Assembly (NCBI RefSeq): GCF_030812855.1
Contig: NZ_JAUSTK010000002.1
Location: forward strand, 1 to 64,000
DNA length: 64,000 nucleotides
Direction of reading: 5' to 3'
Origin: Paenibacillus wynnii
GTDB taxonomy: Bacteria > Bacillota > Bacilli > Paenibacillales > Paenibacillaceae
The notes beneath the pieces were generated by a model. The model worked only from the letters and a program-made list of their open reading frames with translations. It was not told where the DNA came from and searched no databases. Position 1 is the stretch's first letter; each line of letters begins with the position of its first letter. A program made the position numbers and the translations under genes. Below, one piece after another: positions 46,193 to 55,020 of the stretch.

Positions 46193-47149
46193 ATGAAAGC
46201 GATTACTAACAAGGTTCCGCTAGAACCTAAAGTAAAGAAAGCCCAATTTTGGACGATCTTCACGCAGCAGAAGTACCTCTATATGATGGCGCTTCCATTC
46301 GTAGCTTGGGCCTTTGTTTTTAGTTATTTGCCTTTGTGGGGCTGGACCATGGCTTTTCAGAAATACCAACCGGGTAAATCGTTTTTTGACCAAAAATGGG
46401 TAGGCTTGAAATACTTCAAAGAACTTTTCCAGGATGATCAATTCTACAATGCCCTCCGCAATACGTTAGGCATGAGCTTAATGGGTCTGCTTGCCGGATT
46501 TGTTGTCCCCATTGTATTCGCTATTCTTCTGAATGAGGTCAGACTGCAGTTCCTGAAACGTTTTGTACAAACTGTCTCTTACCTGCCTCACTTTGTATCA
46601 TGGGTGGTTGCAGCCGGTATTATCACCAAGATGTTGTCTACGGATAATGGTGCCGTCAATGATTTGTTAATGGGACTTCATCTCATTAGTGAGCCTATAC
46701 AATTCATGGCAAAGGGGCATTTATTCTGGGGTATTGTTACGGCCTCAGATGTCTGGAAGGAAACCGGATGGAATACCATCATTTACTTAGCTGCTATATC
46801 TGGGATTGGTCCCGAACTGTATGAAGCTGCTAAGGTAGACGGTGCAAGCCGCTTGCAGCAGGTGCGTAACGTTACACTGCCGGGCATACGAACCACGATA
46901 GTAATTCTATTAATAATATCTATTGGGCATTTGATCAGCATCGGCTTTGAGAAACAGTTCTTGTTAGGCAACAATCTGGTGCGGGATTATTCTCAAACCT
47001 TGGATCTATATGCACTTAATTATGGATTAGGCATGGGACGGTTCTCCTATGGTACCGCAATCAATATTTTCAACTCCGTGGTCAGTGTGATTCTACTGTT
47101 TGTCGCGAACGGTATTTTCAAGAAAATAACTAAGGAAAGTATCATTTAA
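46193..47149 (+). CDS. Carbohydrate ABC importer permease (LplB type)
   Basis: 318 residues; the ATG at 46193 is chosen for the GGAGGCGAG site before it. Six membrane spans are likely. The permease EAA loop is visible as YEAAKVDGASRLQQVRNVTLPGI, the ATPase-docking site. The N-terminus FTQQKYLYMMALPFVAWAFVFSYLPLWGW is typical of the LplB/YteP subfamily that imports plant-derived oligosaccharides. No ATPase gene is in the operon, as usual for this family, which relies on a shared MsmX-like ATPase elsewhere. Confidence 0.95.
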   Translation: MKAITNKVPLEPKVKKAQFWTIFTQQKYLYMMALPFVAWAFVFSYLPLWGWTMAFQKYQPGKSFFDQKWVGLKYFKELFQDDQFYNALRNTLGMSLMGLLAGFVVPIVFAILLNEVRLQFLKRFVQTVSYLPHFVSWVVAAGIITKMLSTDNGAVNDLLMGLHLISEPIQFMAKGHLFWGIVTASDVWKETGWNTIIYLAAISGIGPELYEAAKVDGASRLQQVRNVTLPGIRTTIVILLIISIGHLISIGFEKQFLLGNNLVRDYSQTLDLYALNYGLGMGRFSYGTAINIFNSVVSVILLFVANGIFKKITKESII

Positions 47150-47160
47150 GGGGTGTCAGT

Positions 47161-48063
47161 ATGAAAATCAAAAAAATATCCGGCACACCTTGGTCGGACC
47201 ATATTTTCGATCTTGTTGTCTATTTTGCCATTACCGTAGTGACTATTGCCACTCTGTATCCCTTTCTGAATGTGCTTGCGATCTCATTTAATGATTCCAC
47301 GGACAGTGTAAAGGGCGGTATTACCATCTTCCCTCGTGTCTTTACTTTTAAGAACTACGAAACCATCTTCGCCTATTCTGGCTTGATGACAGGGCTTAAA
47401 ATTTCTGTTCTACGTACGATCATCGGTACGCTTCTCGGACTGATAAGTGCTTCCATGCTTGCCTTTACCTTAAGCCGGGTTGAATTTCAGGCTAGAAAAT
47501 TTGTATCCACCTTTCTTGCACTTACGATGTACGTGTCGGGAGGCCTGATTCCCTTCTATATCTTGATTAAAAACCTGGATATGATCGGAACCTTCGGGGT
47601 ATATGTTCTCCCCAGTCTGGTTAGTGCCTTCAACGTATTTATTATCCGTTCCTTCATTGACGGCCTTCCTTACGCTCTGCAGGAATCAGCCAAACTGGAT
47701 GGTGCGAACGACTTTACGATATACTGGCGGATTATTCTACCGCTGACCAAGCCAGCACTAGCCACTATCGCTTTATTCTTGGCTGTAGGGCAATGGAATG
47801 CCTGGTTTGATACCTATCTATTCAATGGTTCCAAGGATTATTTAACTACCTTACAATTCGAGCTGATGAAAGTAATCCAAAGCACAACCACCAACGCCGA
47901 GAGCTTCCGCGGCAGGAATATGACCCAAGTGATGGCGCAAATTTCTCCAGAGTCCGTAAAAATGGCCATTACGATCGTCGTAACCGTTCCTATCCTGGTA
48001 GTGTATCCGTTCCTGCAGCGTTACTTCATCAAAGGCATGACACTTGGAGCAGTAAAGAGCTAA
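47161..48063 (+). CDS. Carbohydrate ABC importer permease (YtcP type)
   Basis: 300 residues; 11 bases after the previous gene with AAGGGGTG before the ATG. It has six membrane spans and an EAA loop, LQESAKLDGANDFTIYWRIILPLTKPAL. FLNVLAISFNDSTDSVKGGITIFPR is the characteristic early segment of YtcP/LplC permeases. It forms the heterodimeric channel with the preceding permease. Confidence 0.95.
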   Translation: MKIKKISGTPWSDHIFDLVVYFAITVVTIATLYPFLNVLAISFNDSTDSVKGGITIFPRVFTFKNYETIFAYSGLMTGLKISVLRTIIGTLLGLISASMLAFTLSRVEFQARKFVSTFLALTMYVSGGLIPFYILIKNLDMIGTFGVYVLPSLVSAFNVFIIRSFIDGLPYALQESAKLDGANDFTIYWRIILPLTKPALATIALFLAVGQWNAWFDTYLFNGSKDYLTTLQFELMKVIQSTTTNAESFRGRNMTQVMAQISPESVKMAITIVVTVPILVVYPFLQRYFIKGMTLGAVKS

Positions 48064-48137
48064 TCTAGTATCCGGTATCAGCAGGGTTTCCTGTTTATAC
48101 AATATAAGCTTGTTAAATAAAGGGAGGGTTTATAATA

Positions 48138-49877
48138 ATGACGAGAAAGAAATCCAAATCGTACGTTCTTCTTCTTCTGTTGACTCTGGTCCTAAGCTTG
48201 CTGGCAGGCTGTGGCGGCGGTTCCAACAATGCGGCAAATAATGAAGGGAAGACTAACGACAGTAAGAATGCGGCCACAAACGCGCCGGAAGCAACCACTG
48301 AGGCAGAAGATTTGTCTCCGCTTACGCTTTCCTTCTTCGCTGAAGACCCTAATCCGAACTGGAATAATATGAAGGATGAAGTTAGTAAAGTCATAACTGA
48401 GAAAACCGGCGTAACACTCAATGCTGAATTTGCTGTCGGTGATCCGGCACAAAAGGTGGCCTTGATCGCAGCGAGCGGCGAGTATCCCGATATCATCTCT
48501 GCAAAGGGCGATATTGGTAAACTGGTGGATGCCGGTGCAGTAATTGATCTTACAGACTTAATTGATAAACATGCTCCCAACATTAAAAAAGTGCTTGGGG
48601 ATAATCTGGCACGAGCCAAATATACCAATGAAGACCCGTCCATTTACGCTATCCCTACTTGGGCAGCCGTAAATGAGCAAAAATTCGTTGCCGGCGGAGG
48701 CTTCGAATTGCAGCACCGTGTGGTAAAAGAAGCTGGTTATCCAGAAATCCGCACAGTACAAGACTATGAGAACGTAATCAAAGCCTATCTGGAAAAACAT
48801 CCTACCGATGAAAACGGAAATAAAAATATCGGTGTTTCCTTGAACGCAGATGACTGGCACATGTATATCTCTGTAACGAACCCGGCCGTTGCAACAACAG
48901 GCGGATCTGATGACGGAGAATATTTCGTTAATCAAGAAACACATGAAGCTACGTACCACTTCCGTCGTCCTGAGGAGAAAGAATACTTCCGTTGGTTGAA
49001 CCATATGAACGATATCGGTTTGCTCGATAAAGAAAGCTTTGTGCAAAAATACGATCAATACAAAGCAAAAGTAGCTACAGGCCGAGTTCTCGGACTTATT
49101 GATCAGGATTGGGATTACAATGACGGTCAGCAGGTTCTGAAAACTGCAGGTAAATTTGATCAAACTTATGGTCACTACCCTGTTACCATGTCCAAAGATA
49201 TTAAGGAAGCAAGCTTCTGGCCAACCGGCTTCATGGGCGGCTACGGAATCGCGATCTCCAGTACCAATCCAGATCCGGTTCGTACGATCAAATTCCTTGA
49301 TTTCCTTGCTTCGGATGAAGGTCAAATTCTGAGTAACTGGGGCGTTGAAGGTAAACATTACAACGTTGTTGATGGCAAACGTGTTGTCCCTGCTGATGTC
49401 CAAGAACGTATTAACACCGATAACACAGCATTCACAAAAGAATCAGGTGTCGGCTTCTACTGGAATATGATGGTGCATTATGGTGATGGCGCTAAAGATG
49501 CGACAGGCAATTACTATACTAAGAACTTCCCTGAGCAGCTTGTCGTGGGTTACAGTGATGCTGAAAAAGAAACTCTGGCCGCTTACAACGCTACAATCTG
49601 GAAGGATCTCTTCCCGAAAGAAGAAGAATTTAAAGAAAAAGCTTATGGCGCTGCATGGAATATCTCCATTCCTGGTGAAGATGAAGTCTCCATTCTGGGT
49701 AACAAAATGAAGGATATTACTTGGAAACGTATTCCTGAGGCTATTCTGGCTAAACCGGCTGATTTCGATAAGATCTGGGATGCTTACATGGCTGATCTGG
49801 AAAAAGCAGGCGTAGAAAAAATGGAAAAAGGATATACTAAATATGTGCAAGATCGTGTGAAATTGTGGAGTGAATAA
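48138..49877 (+). CDS. Extracellular solute-binding lipoprotein (LplA type)
   Basis: 579 residues; ATG after GGGAGGG. A lipoprotein signal peptide ends in a lipobox LLAGC (Cys near residue 24), followed by an Asn/Thr-rich linker to about residue 55 and then the mature type-1 solute-binding fold. SFFAEDPNPNWNNMKDEVSKVITEKTGV and ASGEYPDIISAKGDI are characteristic early segments. It captures an oligosaccharide at the cell surface for the two permeases. Its length (over 500 residues) is typical of the LplA/YtcQ group rather than the shorter MalE type. Substrate not determined. Confidence 0.95.
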   Translation: MTRKKSKSYVLLLLLTLVLSLLAGCGGGSNNAANNEGKTNDSKNAATNAPEATTEAEDLSPLTLSFFAEDPNPNWNNMKDEVSKVITEKTGVTLNAEFAVGDPAQKVALIAASGEYPDIISAKGDIGKLVDAGAVIDLTDLIDKHAPNIKKVLGDNLARAKYTNEDPSIYAIPTWAAVNEQKFVAGGGFELQHRVVKEAGYPEIRTVQDYENVIKAYLEKHPTDENGNKNIGVSLNADDWHMYISVTNPAVATTGGSDDGEYFVNQETHEATYHFRRPEEKEYFRWLNHMNDIGLLDKESFVQKYDQYKAKVATGRVLGLIDQDWDYNDGQQVLKTAGKFDQTYGHYPVTMSKDIKEASFWPTGFMGGYGIAISSTNPDPVRTIKFLDFLASDEGQILSNWGVEGKHYNVVDGKRVVPADVQERINTDNTAFTKESGVGFYWNMMVHYGDGAKDATGNYYTKNFPEQLVVGYSDAEKETLAAYNATIWKDLFPKEEEFKEKAYGAAWNISIPGEDEVSILGNKMKDITWKRIPEAILAKPADFDKIWDAYMADLEKAGVEKMEKGYTKYVQDRVKLWSE

Positions 49878-49887
49878 TAACAATTAA

Positions 49888-49930
49888 AGACACCCATCCT
49901 CGATCTTTTCGAGGATGGGTGTTCTGTTTT
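49888..49930 (+). terminator. Terminator of the sugar importer operon
   Basis: AGACACCCATCCTCGA pairs with TCGAGGATGGGTGTTCT around a 4-base loop, followed by a T-rich stretch. Confidence 0.92.
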
Positions 49931-49992
49931 ATTAGTTGTGCTATTTCAGGTGGTGACCCTACCGAAAACTCGGAGGTAGTCAGTGTAATAGA

Positions 49993-50169
49993 TGTATTTT
50001 ATACACTTATTTCTAGCTTTTGGCGCTCGGATGTATGGATAGATGTACTTTGTGCAACTATAAACACGATTATGCCGGTTAAACCCCGGAATACCAAAAA
50101 ATAAGTGTATAAAGTGCAATTAAACACCCTAAAGTGTGCTATGGGAGAAATATAAGTGTACGTTGTGCA
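49993..50169. repeat. Four-box dyad element, spacing 51/62/51
   Basis: Four 13-bp boxes start at 49993 (TGTATTTTATACA, a perfect dyad), 50044 (TGTACTTTGTGCA), 50106 (TGTATAAAGTGCA) and 50157 (TGTACGTTGTGCA). Spacings are 51, 62 and 51. The last two boxes read as inverted relative to the first two. It lies between two terminators at the ends of convergent operons, and nothing else is seen in 49931-50347. The core is the same as in the two tandem arrays. Confidence 0.8.
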
Positions 50170-50347
50170 ACTATATATATTGAAACCCATGTAGGTAGAC
50201 GATTTGCTGTATTTGTCGCGGATACCGGGGAGATACTTCTACTCTCATACACAAACTTCTTGACGCTACTGCCGGGTGCAGAAATAGAGGGAGAAAATCC
50301 CTCGATTGGGGCGTAACTGATTATGGTGTTGAGCCTAAAAAATACAT

Positions 50348-50396
50348 AAAAAAAGGCGAATTCTCATTCCGAATGGAAAGGAATTCGCCTTTTTTA
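50348..50396. terminator. Terminator of RND pump gene
   Basis: AAAAAGGCGAATTC pairs with GAATTCGCCTTTTT; the loop holds a small ATTCC/GGAAT stem. T- and A-runs on both sides permit bidirectional use. Confidence 0.9.
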
Positions 50397-50436
50397 TTTA
50401 GGTGCATTTACAGATTCTTTATTTTACGTTGATATC

Positions 50437-53400
50437 TTATAGAACTTGAGCTGGAGCTTGGGCTGAGGTCTTCTTGATCTCTCTGCGCTCTTTAGCCGAT
50501 TTACGGAAGTAAAACAGTTCGTAGATGGCAGGGACTACTATTAACGTCAGCGCCGTTGCGGCAGTTAAGCCACCGATAACTACGATCGCCAGACTTTGCG
50601 AGACAATACTGCCCTGCTCTGGATCTCCGAACAGTAACGGGAGCATGGCACAAATGGTTGCAATGGCCGTCATCAGAATTGGGCGCATCCGCGTTCCGGC
50701 TGCTTCGAGTATAGATTCCCGGATACTCATATGCTCCTCGTTCTGCTTAATCCGATCAATGAGCACAATGGCATTCGTGACAACAATCCCAATTAACATG
50801 AGTGCTCCGAACATCGCCGTGAAATCCGGGGTCACACCAGACACGATAAGCCCAATGATCGCTCCGATAGCAGCAAGCGGCAAGGAGAACATAATGGCAA
50901 GTGGAGCGCGAAGCGTTTTAAAGGTCAGTACCATAATCAAGTAAACTAATCCAATGGAGATTAGAGCTGTCATCCCTAGGTCGCTGAAATCACCGGATTG
51001 ATCCACAGAAGCTCCACCCGCAAATAGAGTAACTCCCTCCGGAAGCGTAACACTATCAGCTTCTTTCTTAATGTCTGCACCGATCTTGGATACTTTCTTC
51101 GGATCTACTTCAGCAGTGATGCGTACATAGGGTTTCCCGTCTTTGTGATACAGCATTGCAGGTTCATTCCGAACTTCCAGTGTTGCCAATTGAGACAACG
51201 GTTGCGGACCCCCTGCGGTCATAATGATAATATTCTTTAGGTCCTGCTGAGTTTTCGGTTGGACAACAGGTTCCAGAACTACTCCAGCTGGAGAACCGTC
51301 CAGATCCATCTGTCCAAGCGGAATCGGATTCAGCATCGCACCCAGCTGCATGGAAATCTCTTGTGCGTTGACCTGCGCCGGATCGACCTTGAAGGAGAAT
51401 ACCGGCTTCGTATCTTCCATGTTGCTGCTTATTTTTTGAATCCCGTCTACGGTTTTTACTTTAGCGGCCACTTCTCCCGCAACCTTTGTAATCGCAGTGA
51501 GATCATTCCCCACGATATCAATATACTCACTTGTAGAGGTTGAACCCATCAAACTTCCTGCATTTGCCGTCAGCGTTGCTCCTGAATAAGAAGCCCCAGC
51601 CTCGCGGACATAGTCAATGAATGCCTGTGCATCCTCGCCTTCTTTCATCATAACTATATAATCTACCTGAGTAAGCGCTGATACATTGCCCCATTTTGCT
51701 GAATCAGCACTGTTACCGGATTGCATGATGACCGTTTCTGCTTGCGGCTGCTTCATCAAATCCTGCTCCAACTGCTTGCCCTTTTCCATTACTTCTGTAA
51801 CTGGGACATCATTTGGATATTTCAATTGAATAGATACATTGCTGGCATCTGAAGCATCCAGTGCGGCTTTTGGCATCGAGATGTAGGCAGCAATGGAGCC
51901 CACCAGAAGGATTAGTCCCAGTGACAAGGTTACCCATTTGTGATGCAGATTCCATTCCAAGAATTTTGTAAAACGTTTTGAGGGTGCATGCTCTTTCATA
52001 GTAGTACTACGAAGCATCCATGAACTTAACAAAGGCACTACGGTTAAAGCTACCACTAGTGAAGTCAGTAATGAATAGGTTACTGTCAAAGCGAATGGCA
52101 GCAGGAAGGCTTGTAATCCTCCGCGAAGAAGTCCCATAGGCAAGAATACAGCAACTGTTGCAATCGTTGAGGTAGTAATCGCTCTTGCTACTTCTTTGGT
52201 CGCACTAATAATCATATCGCGCGAGAAGGTCTCTTTCTGCATTCTACGGTAAATATTCTCTATAACCACGATGCTGTCATCAACCAGACGACCCACTGCA
52301 ACAGCAACGCCTCCAAGGGTGATAATGTTCAGGGTTATACCGGATATGCTAAGTAAATATAACGTCACGGCTAATGACAACGGGATGGATACCGCCGTTA
52401 CAAGCGTAGCTCTTACATTCCGCAGGAATATCAGGATAACAATTGTTGCGAATAGAGCACCCAACAGAACCTCGCGCATCATACTGTTAACCGAGGTTAC
52501 CACCATATCTGAGGTGCTGAATATTACGGCTGTCTCTGCATTCTTGACCGTTGTATTAATGGTTTTTACGGTTTCCTTTACCCCATTGCCGACATCCACT
52601 GCGTTAGCATTGGCTTCTTTCGTGATAATGGCGAACAACACGTCCTTGCCGTTCGAACGGCTGATACTTTCTTGGTCTTCATTCATTTGAACAGATGCAA
52701 TATCTTGCAGGGTTACTCCTTGTGAAACAGGCAGTTTTTTTAAGGTATCCAGACTATCGATGCTGGAGACCAGATTGATATTACCTGTCTGGCCGCCGAT
52801 GGTCTGTTCCCCGATGGAAGCCGATACGTTACGACCCTGAAGCAGACCAAGGACCTGCTGGGTAGCCACACCCTTCGCAGCCATTAACTGCGGATCCAGC
52901 TTAACCTTTACCTGAGGAGAAACTTTGCCGTATAACGCGACATTGGATACTCCTTCAATCTTTTGGAACTCTGGGATAATCGTTTCTTCCGCCAGCTTAA
53001 GATTATCTTTCGTCAACCCTTCATCGAAAGAAAGTGTAAGCTCTGACACCGGAATCATGGAGGTGTTCAACTGAAGAACAAACGGGTCCATAACACCTTG
53101 AGGAAATTGCAGTGAATCTACAGCCTGTTGAACCTCCTGTGCGGCATCCTTCATATTTGTTTTAGGATCAAAATAAATATCTACCTTCGCATAGCCATCT
53201 CCGGATGTAGACAGCAGCTCTTTTTTGCCTTTAACAGCAGATGCCACTGCTTCAATCGGTTTTGTTACGTTTGTTTCCATTGAATGTGCATCCTGCCCAG
53301 GTCCAAGGACAGTGACGGTAACCTGAGGATTATCCGCCTCCGGCATAAACTCCATTGGCAATGTAGTGTAACTCAAAATTCCCACTACAAGCGCCATAAT

Positions 53401-53457
53401 AACCAAGAGCCCCAACGCGCCCTTGTTATTGAACGACCATTTCGTTAACCATGTCAT
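50437..53457 (-). CDS. RND efflux transporter (AcrB/SwrC family)
   Basis: 1006 residues from the ATG at 53457, after AAGGGG; the frame extends to 53529 but without a binding site. Twelve membrane spans in two repeats flank two large extracellular domains. Family marks include LPMEFMPEADNPQVTVTVLGPGQ at the first porter domain, GGVAVAVGRLVDDSIVVIENIYRRM in span 4 (the proton-relay Asp pair) and MLIGIVVTNAIVLIDRIKQNEE in the second half. The closest Gram-positive relative by pattern is SwrC/YerP of Bacillus subtilis, a pump for surfactin and other amphiphiles. No membrane-fusion protein gene is adjacent. The 220-bp leader contains two hairpins. Substrate unknown. Confidence 0.93.
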   Translation of the reverse strand: MTWLTKWSFNNKGALGLLVIMALVVGILSYTTLPMEFMPEADNPQVTVTVLGPGQDAHSMETNVTKPIEAVASAVKGKKELLSTSGDGYAKVDIYFDPKTNMKDAAQEVQQAVDSLQFPQGVMDPFVLQLNTSMIPVSELTLSFDEGLTKDNLKLAEETIIPEFQKIEGVSNVALYGKVSPQVKVKLDPQLMAAKGVATQQVLGLLQGRNVSASIGEQTIGGQTGNINLVSSIDSLDTLKKLPVSQGVTLQDIASVQMNEDQESISRSNGKDVLFAIITKEANANAVDVGNGVKETVKTINTTVKNAETAVIFSTSDMVVTSVNSMMREVLLGALFATIVILIFLRNVRATLVTAVSIPLSLAVTLYLLSISGITLNIITLGGVAVAVGRLVDDSIVVIENIYRRMQKETFSRDMIISATKEVARAITTSTIATVAVFLPMGLLRGGLQAFLLPFALTVTYSLLTSLVVALTVVPLLSSWMLRSTTMKEHAPSKRFTKFLEWNLHHKWVTLSLGLILLVGSIAAYISMPKAALDASDASNVSIQLKYPNDVPVTEVMEKGKQLEQDLMKQPQAETVIMQSGNSADSAKWGNVSALTQVDYIVMMKEGEDAQAFIDYVREAGASYSGATLTANAGSLMGSTSTSEYIDIVGNDLTAITKVAGEVAAKVKTVDGIQKISSNMEDTKPVFSFKVDPAQVNAQEISMQLGAMLNPIPLGQMDLDGSPAGVVLEPVVQPKTQQDLKNIIIMTAGGPQPLSQLATLEVRNEPAMLYHKDGKPYVRITAEVDPKKVSKIGADIKKEADSVTLPEGVTLFAGGASVDQSGDFSDLGMTALISIGLVYLIMVLTFKTLRAPLAIMFSLPLAAIGAIIGLIVSGVTPDFTAMFGALMLIGIVVTNAIVLIDRIKQNEEHMSIRESILEAAGTRMRPILMTAIATICAMLPLLFGDPEQGSIVSQSLAIVVIGGLTAATALTLIVVPAIYELFYFRKSAKERREIKKTSAQAPAQVL

Positions 53458-53640
53458 CTCTTTTTTCCCCTTCCACTCCGTTAAATTTCGATTCATTTGG
53501 TATGACTGAAAGTTTATGTATATTTTCACATGCTCCTTGATCTAGTTTAGGCGGTTTCGGATGATCTCAAAACCGTCCGGCGACGGGTTTAGTACTCAGA
53601 CCTAAGGCGGGGTTTCTACCCCTTCTGAGGATTTAGAATT

Positions 53641-53668
53641 AAAAAGCCGCCCCAGAGGGACGGCTTTT
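53641..53668 (-). terminator. Terminator of antiporter gene
   Basis: AAAAGCCG pairs with CGGCTTTT around a C/G-rich loop, with a short T-run on the minus strand. It separates the antiporter from the RND pump. Confidence 0.7.
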
Positions 53669-53677
53669 CGGTAGATG

Positions 53678-54817
53678 CTAATTGGGCTCACGAAACATAT
53701 ATTTTAGCAAAGGTGGGGTTACAAGCGTGGTGATAATTACCACAATAATCACGGAGGTGAAGTATTGTTGCAGCAGTAGGCCGCTTTCCAGACCTGTAGC
53801 AGCTATAATTAAAGCAACTTCCCCCCGCGAGATCATTCCTGAACCAATAATTAGCGAAGAACGGTTGTTAAACCCGGTAAACCGGGCGCCTAATCCTCCA
53901 CCCAACATTTTGGTCAATATTGCCACCAGAGTCACTACGATAACAAATCCCAATTGCCCGCCCACACCAGTAAAGGAAACACTTAACCCAATACTTACAA
54001 AAAAGACCGGTACAAAGATCGAATAAGCAATCGGTTCCAGCTTCTCTTCTACAGTATGCTTAAACGGTGTCTGGGAAATAGCGATCCCGGCTGCAAAAGC
54101 ACCTATAATCCCCGCCATACCCATCAACTCAGCGAAATAGGCGTAGCCGAAGCAAACCACCAGTGCAGCTGTAATGGTCGCTTCTGTAACTCTTAACGGA
54201 GCGAGCCATTTCATAACCCAAGGCACCAGGAACCCGCCAGCAAGTATGGCAACTACAAAAAACAGCACCTTTTTACCAATGAGAAGCCCCAGTGACATAT
54301 CCGCTTCTGTTCCGGAAAAACTCATAAGTACCGCCAACAGAACGACTACCAATATATCATCCACCACAGCAGCCCCCAAAATAGTAGAGCCTTCTCGTGA
54401 ATTCAGCTTGTTCATATCCTTCAGCACCTGCACCGAAATACTAACGGATGTAGCGCTGAGAATAACACCCATGAATAAGGAATTGTAATAGGAGAAACCG
54501 AACCAATCCCCTATAAAATAGCCGCCCACAAAGGGTAAAATAATTCCCCCCACGGCTACTGCAAATGCCGACTTCCAATTTTTACGAAGCTGGTCAAGAT
54601 CGGTTTCCAGACCGGCTATGAACATCAGCATCAATACACCAATCTCCGAGATATAATGAATAAACTCACTATCATGAACCCAGCCGAGTACCGCAGGCCC
54701 CAAAATAATACCTACAATTAACTTCCCCAACACCGCCGGCTGTCCCAGTCGTAAAGATACATCCCCTGCCAGCTTGGTGAACAGAAGAATCAGTATAAGA
54801 TAAAAAATAAATTCCAT
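53678..54817 (-). CDS. Cation:proton antiporter (CPA2/GerN-like)
   Basis: 379 residues from the ATG at 54817, after AAAGGAGTGG; the frame extends 18 codons further upstream without a binding site. About 12 membrane spans. The CPA2 core appears as GAAVVDDILVVVLLAVLM (the ion-binding Asp pair) and GVILSATSVSISVQVL. Residues toward the end (RGEVALIIAATGLESGLL) are typical of the KefB/NapA/GerN family. It lacks the cytoplasmic TrkA-N regulatory domain of Kef proteins, so a simple Na+ or K+/H+ exchanger like GerN is more likely. Single-gene unit. Confidence 0.9.
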   Translation of the reverse strand: MEFIFYLILILLFTKLAGDVSLRLGQPAVLGKLIVGIILGPAVLGWVHDSEFIHYISEIGVLMLMFIAGLETDLDQLRKNWKSAFAVAVGGIILPFVGGYFIGDWFGFSYYNSLFMGVILSATSVSISVQVLKDMNKLNSREGSTILGAAVVDDILVVVLLAVLMSFSGTEADMSLGLLIGKKVLFFVVAILAGGFLVPWVMKWLAPLRVTEATITAALVVCFGYAYFAELMGMAGIIGAFAAGIAISQTPFKHTVEEKLEPIAYSIFVPVFFVSIGLSVSFTGVGGQLGFVIVVTLVAILTKMLGGGLGARFTGFNNRSSLIIGSGMISRGEVALIIAATGLESGLLLQQYFTSVIIVVIITTLVTPPLLKYMFREPN

Positions 54818-54873
54818 CGTTCCCACTCCTTTTCTCTGTATGGTAGGTCCATCAACAAGGAATCTCCCCATAC

Positions 54874-54917
54874 CAAAAAAAAGACAAAGAGGAGCCCTTG
54901 TTGACAGGCTCCTCCAA
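54874..54917 (-). terminator. Terminator after ABC exporter operon
   Basis: GAGGAGCC pairs with GGCTCCTC around a 10-base loop, followed on the minus strand by a T-rich stretch including eight T. It closes the 58298-55021 operon upstream of the antiporter gene. Confidence 0.8.
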
Positions 54918-55020
54918 AAAACGAATAACTATTCATTTAATTGTTATTTATTAATTATACACATATTTAAAATTCTTGTAAACTGAGGCGACTCCTAGGT
55001 ATCTATTCCGGTACCGTAGA

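Noticed and set aside
48558-49403. 281-codon minus-strand frame
   Set aside because: Shadow of the solute-binding lipoprotein gene; composition and lack of a start site argue against coding.
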